Source: Bordetella parapertussis (GTDB lineage: Bacteria; Pseudomonadota; Gammaproteobacteria; Burkholderiales; Burkholderiaceae_C). From it: a stretch of DNA of 6,262 nucleotides. The DNA lies in the NCBI GenBank assembly GCA_943328885.2, contig CALQBT020000176.1, positions 1 to 6,262 of the forward strand, given 5' to 3'. Below are positions 4,205-6,262 of this stretch, one piece after another; the stretch's first letter is position 1, and every line of letters begins with the position of its first letter. Position numbers and translations under genes: made by a program. The notes beneath the pieces were generated by a model. The model was not told the DNA's origin and made no database searches. It saw only the letters and a list, made by a program, of their open reading frames with translations.

Positions 4205-6262
4205 AACGCCAAGCGCAGCGCCGCGGCGGCCACTGGCAGCACGAGCCAGGTCTCGAGCACCGGCAAGCCGCTGGCTGCTTCGAGCAGTGCGCCGTAAGCC
4301 AGCATCTGGCCTGCGTGCTGGTGCGCCACTTCAGGCCACTGCGCGCTGCCTTGGGGCGTCGACTTGTGGTCCAGCAGGATCCAGCCCGCCGGGGTTTTCA
4401 GCACCAAGTCGGCGCGGCCGTTGACCAGTTGTCCCTGGTCGGTCCATCGGTTCATCGGCAACTCGACCAGCGCCACGGCGTCCGGCCAGCGCTGGCGCAG
4501 CCAGTCGCGGATCGTGCAGATCTGGCGCTGCAGCGCCGCCGGGTCCAGGCTCGCTTGCGCACCCATGCGCTGCAGGATGGCCTCGATCTCGGCCACGGCC
4601 ATCTGCTGCGGCGCTGCCAGTGTGGCGGCGATGCAGGCGTGCACGGCCTGGCCGACCTGCGCCGGATCGGTCGAACCGGTGATGACCAACCGACTGCCCA
4701 GCGCAACCGTCTCGGCGATCGTCGCGCCAGCACCTGCCGCCGATGACGGGCTCAGACGCAGCGCCAGCCTGGGCGCGGGCGATGCCGGGTTACTCCACCA
4801 GACCAGGTCTGTGCCCGATGGGCTCGCCATCTCGGCCTTGGTCTCGAGCCCGGGTTCGCTCGCGGCTGGCGCACTGCCCGGCACACCCGTCAACGCCCAG
4901 CGCGCAAACGCGATGGGCTGGCTGCCCGGCAGGTGCAGCCAGGCGGCATCGCCTGCTGGCAGTCTGGCACCGAGCGACACCGTCTCCATCCATTCGCCCA
5001 CCGGGTTCTTGGCCTTGCGAGCCAGCACCAGGGTGTCGCGGGCGCGGGTCATGCTGACGTAAAGCAAACGCTTGTGCTCCTCCACCGCGTCGGCGCGTGC
5101 TGCAACACCTACCGGCGACAGCGCCAGTTGCGCGGCCACGGCCACCTTCTTTTGCTTGCCGAAAGCCCAGGGCCAGTAGCGTAGAAAACGCTGGTGCAGC
5201 GGGCGGCTGACGTCAAAGCCCTGCAGCGATTCGGCCTGGATGTCCCACAGCCTGTCCCTGACATCGCCGGCCAGGTCGCACAGCACCACGACGTGCCACT
5301 CCAGGCCCTTGGCGCCGTGGTGGGTCAGCACTTGCACCGCATCCACCGCGGGTTGCCCCAGCGTGTCCTGGCCCTCGGCCGCAAGATCCTGCATCCACAG
5401 CAGCAAGCCCGACAGCGTTGCCGCACGCCGACTGGCCAGGCATTCGTCCTCGTACTGCGCCGCCAACTCAAGCAGGCGGTCCAGATTGGCAAGGCGCACC
5501 CGGGCGAGGTCGGCGTCGCGCTGCCACTGGACCGCGCAGCGTGCCAGGCCGCAACGCTCGATCACCAGCGCCACAGCCTCACGCGGCGTCAGCAGCGCCG
5601 CTTGTTCGCGCAAGTCCAGCAGCGTGGCGATGATCGGGTGGGCCGCACGGCCGGCCGCTGCCAGCTCCAGCCAGGCAGACTCATCGCCACCGCTGGCCAA
5701 CCAGGCCAAGCGGTCCGCCAGCCACAACTCGGGCGCTTGGCAGTCGGCCAGCGAGACCACTTCCGCCGTGGCCAAGGTGTCGCCCGCATCGTTGAGCCGG
5801 CGCAGGCAAGCCAAGGCCAGCACCACCTCGGCTTGGCCAAGCAATCCGGGTTGCCGGGTTGCGCTGGGGATGCCGCGTTGTCGCAGCGCCCGGGCGATGT
5901 CCACCACCGCTTCGTTGGACCGCGCCAGCACGGCGATGTCAGACCAGCGGATGTCGCGCGCCTGCCCATCCTCGCGGTCGATGACCTGCGCACGCTCAGC
6001 CATCAAACGCGCCACGCCGGTGGCCAGCGCTTGGTGGATCTCGGCCTGGTTGCTGCCCGACAGGGTCCAGTCGGCCAGCGCAACCGAGCCTTTGGTCTCC
6101 GGGCGCTGTGCGCGCAGCACCACGTCCTGGCGTGCAATGCCCTTGAAAGCATCGCCGAACAACTCATTGACGAAGTCCACCAGCGCTGGCCTGGACCGCC
6201 ATGAGCTGTCCAGCACCCGCTTGCTGCCGCCTATTGACGGCAGCGCCTCGACCACCGCGTTC
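4177..6262 (-). CDS. UvrD/AddA/RecB-like helicase-nuclease, C-terminal part (5' end outside window)
   Basis: This is the C-terminal portion of a superfamily 1A DNA helicase fused to a PD-(D/E)XK nuclease, as in AddA and RecB, which unwind and resect double-strand breaks for RecA-dependent repair. The frame is open to the window edge; the N-terminal helicase domain with Walker A lies outside, so the GTG at 6255 is not the true start. Counting from that GTG: LDSSWRSRPALVDFVNELF at about 15-33, motif V VLTHHGAKGLEWHVVVL at 309-325, motif VI KRLLYVSMTRARDTLVLA at 395-412. The nuclease domain follows with AVHA (H539), GRADLVL (D616), ILLDHKS (D629, K631) and QMLAY (650-654), so its catalytic residues look intact. 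No cysteine pattern for an iron-sulfur cluster is apparent, which favours AddA over AddB. The last residues (FCRSNSVCL) and the stop overlap the promoter of the next operon and may have been altered when that operon arrived. The family is secure; the exact name is not. Confidence 0.9.
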   Translation of the reverse strand, partial: NAVVEALPSIGGSKRVLDSSWRSRPALVDFVNELFGDAFKGIARQDVVLRAQRPETKGSVALADWTLSGSNQAEIHQALATGVARLMAERAQVIDREDGQARDIRWSDIAVLARSNEAVVDIARALRQRGIPSATRQPGLLGQAEVVLALACLRRLNDAGDTLATAEVVSLADCQAPELWLADRLAWLASGGDESAWLELAAAGRAAHPIIATLLDLREQAALLTPREAVALVIERCGLARCAVQWQRDADLARVRLANLDRLLELAAQYEDECLASRRAATLSGLLLWMQDLAAEGQDTLGQPAVDAVQVLTHHGAKGLEWHVVVLCDLAGDVRDRLWDIQAESLQGFDVSRPLHQRFLRYWPWAFGKQKKVAVAAQLALSPVGVAARADAVEEHKRLLYVSMTRARDTLVLARKAKNPVGEWMETVSLGARLPAGDAAWLHLPGSQPIAFARWALTGVPGSAPAASEPGLETKAEMASPSGTDLVWWSNPASPAPRLALRLSPSSAAGAGATIAETVALGSRLVITGSTDPAQVGQAVHACIAATLAAPQQMAVAEIEAILQRMGAQASLDPAALQRQICTIRDWLRQRWPDAVALVELPMNRWTDQGQLVNGRADLVLKTPAGWILLDHKSTPQGSAQWPEVAHQHAGQMLAYGALLEAASGLPVLETWLVLPVAAAALRLAFCRSNSVCL

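Noticed and set aside
5194..6204. Long + strand open frame of 336 codons opposite the helicase-nuclease gene
   Set aside because: It lies antisense to a gene with clear helicase and nuclease motifs. Its translation is rich in Gln, Arg, His and Ala with no recognisable motif, which is typical of shadow frames in high-GC DNA.

Overview
The window looks like a piece of chromosome from a high-GC proteobacterium. The codon use and the style of the sbcC, helicase-nuclease and toxin proteins suggest Betaproteobacteria, perhaps Burkholderiales, but this is inference and no rRNA or other marker is present. Two DNA end-processing genes, each cut by a window edge, converge on a block of accessory genes. 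On the left is the 3' end of sbcC (+ strand, 1-933). On the right is the C-terminal two thirds or so of a UvrD/AddA/RecB-type helicase-nuclease (- strand, 4177-6262).

The accessory block has two modules. The first (934-2744) is a segment of visibly lower GC with one gene, 1075-2679. Its product is recognisable as a DUF4246 protein with an HxE...H pattern and a downstream Arg, as in Fe(II)/2-oxoglutarate oxygenases. This segment is bracketed by a 142-bp direct repeat (792-933 and 2745-2886, 141/142 identical) that is exactly the last 142 bp of sbcC, ending on the last base of its stop codon. The module therefore sits between an intact sbcC end and a second, headless copy of that end. This is the footprint expected of a circle or donor fragment that entered through sbcC homology, or of an integration that restores the 3' end of its target gene. 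No integrase, transposase or terminal inverted repeat is visible.

The second module (2905-4138, - strand) is a two-gene toxin-antitoxin-like operon. A XRE-type helix-turn-helix protein with an extra C-terminal domain overlaps by 8 nt a nucleotidyltransferase of the AbiEii/AbiGii toxin family. The toxin-like protein has DIG where the family has the catalytic DxD, so its activity is in doubt. A good sigma-70-type promoter (4176-4204) lies across the last codons of the helicase-nuclease gene. An imperfect inverted repeat (4149-4173) just downstream is a plausible autoregulatory operator.

All genes of the window can be read as a repair-gene neighbourhood (sbcC and an AddA-like gene) that has become a landing site for cargo. 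I see no tRNA, rRNA, CRISPR array, insertion sequence or convincing intrinsic terminator. The most interesting feature is the DUF4246 gene with its sbcC-derived flanking repeats.
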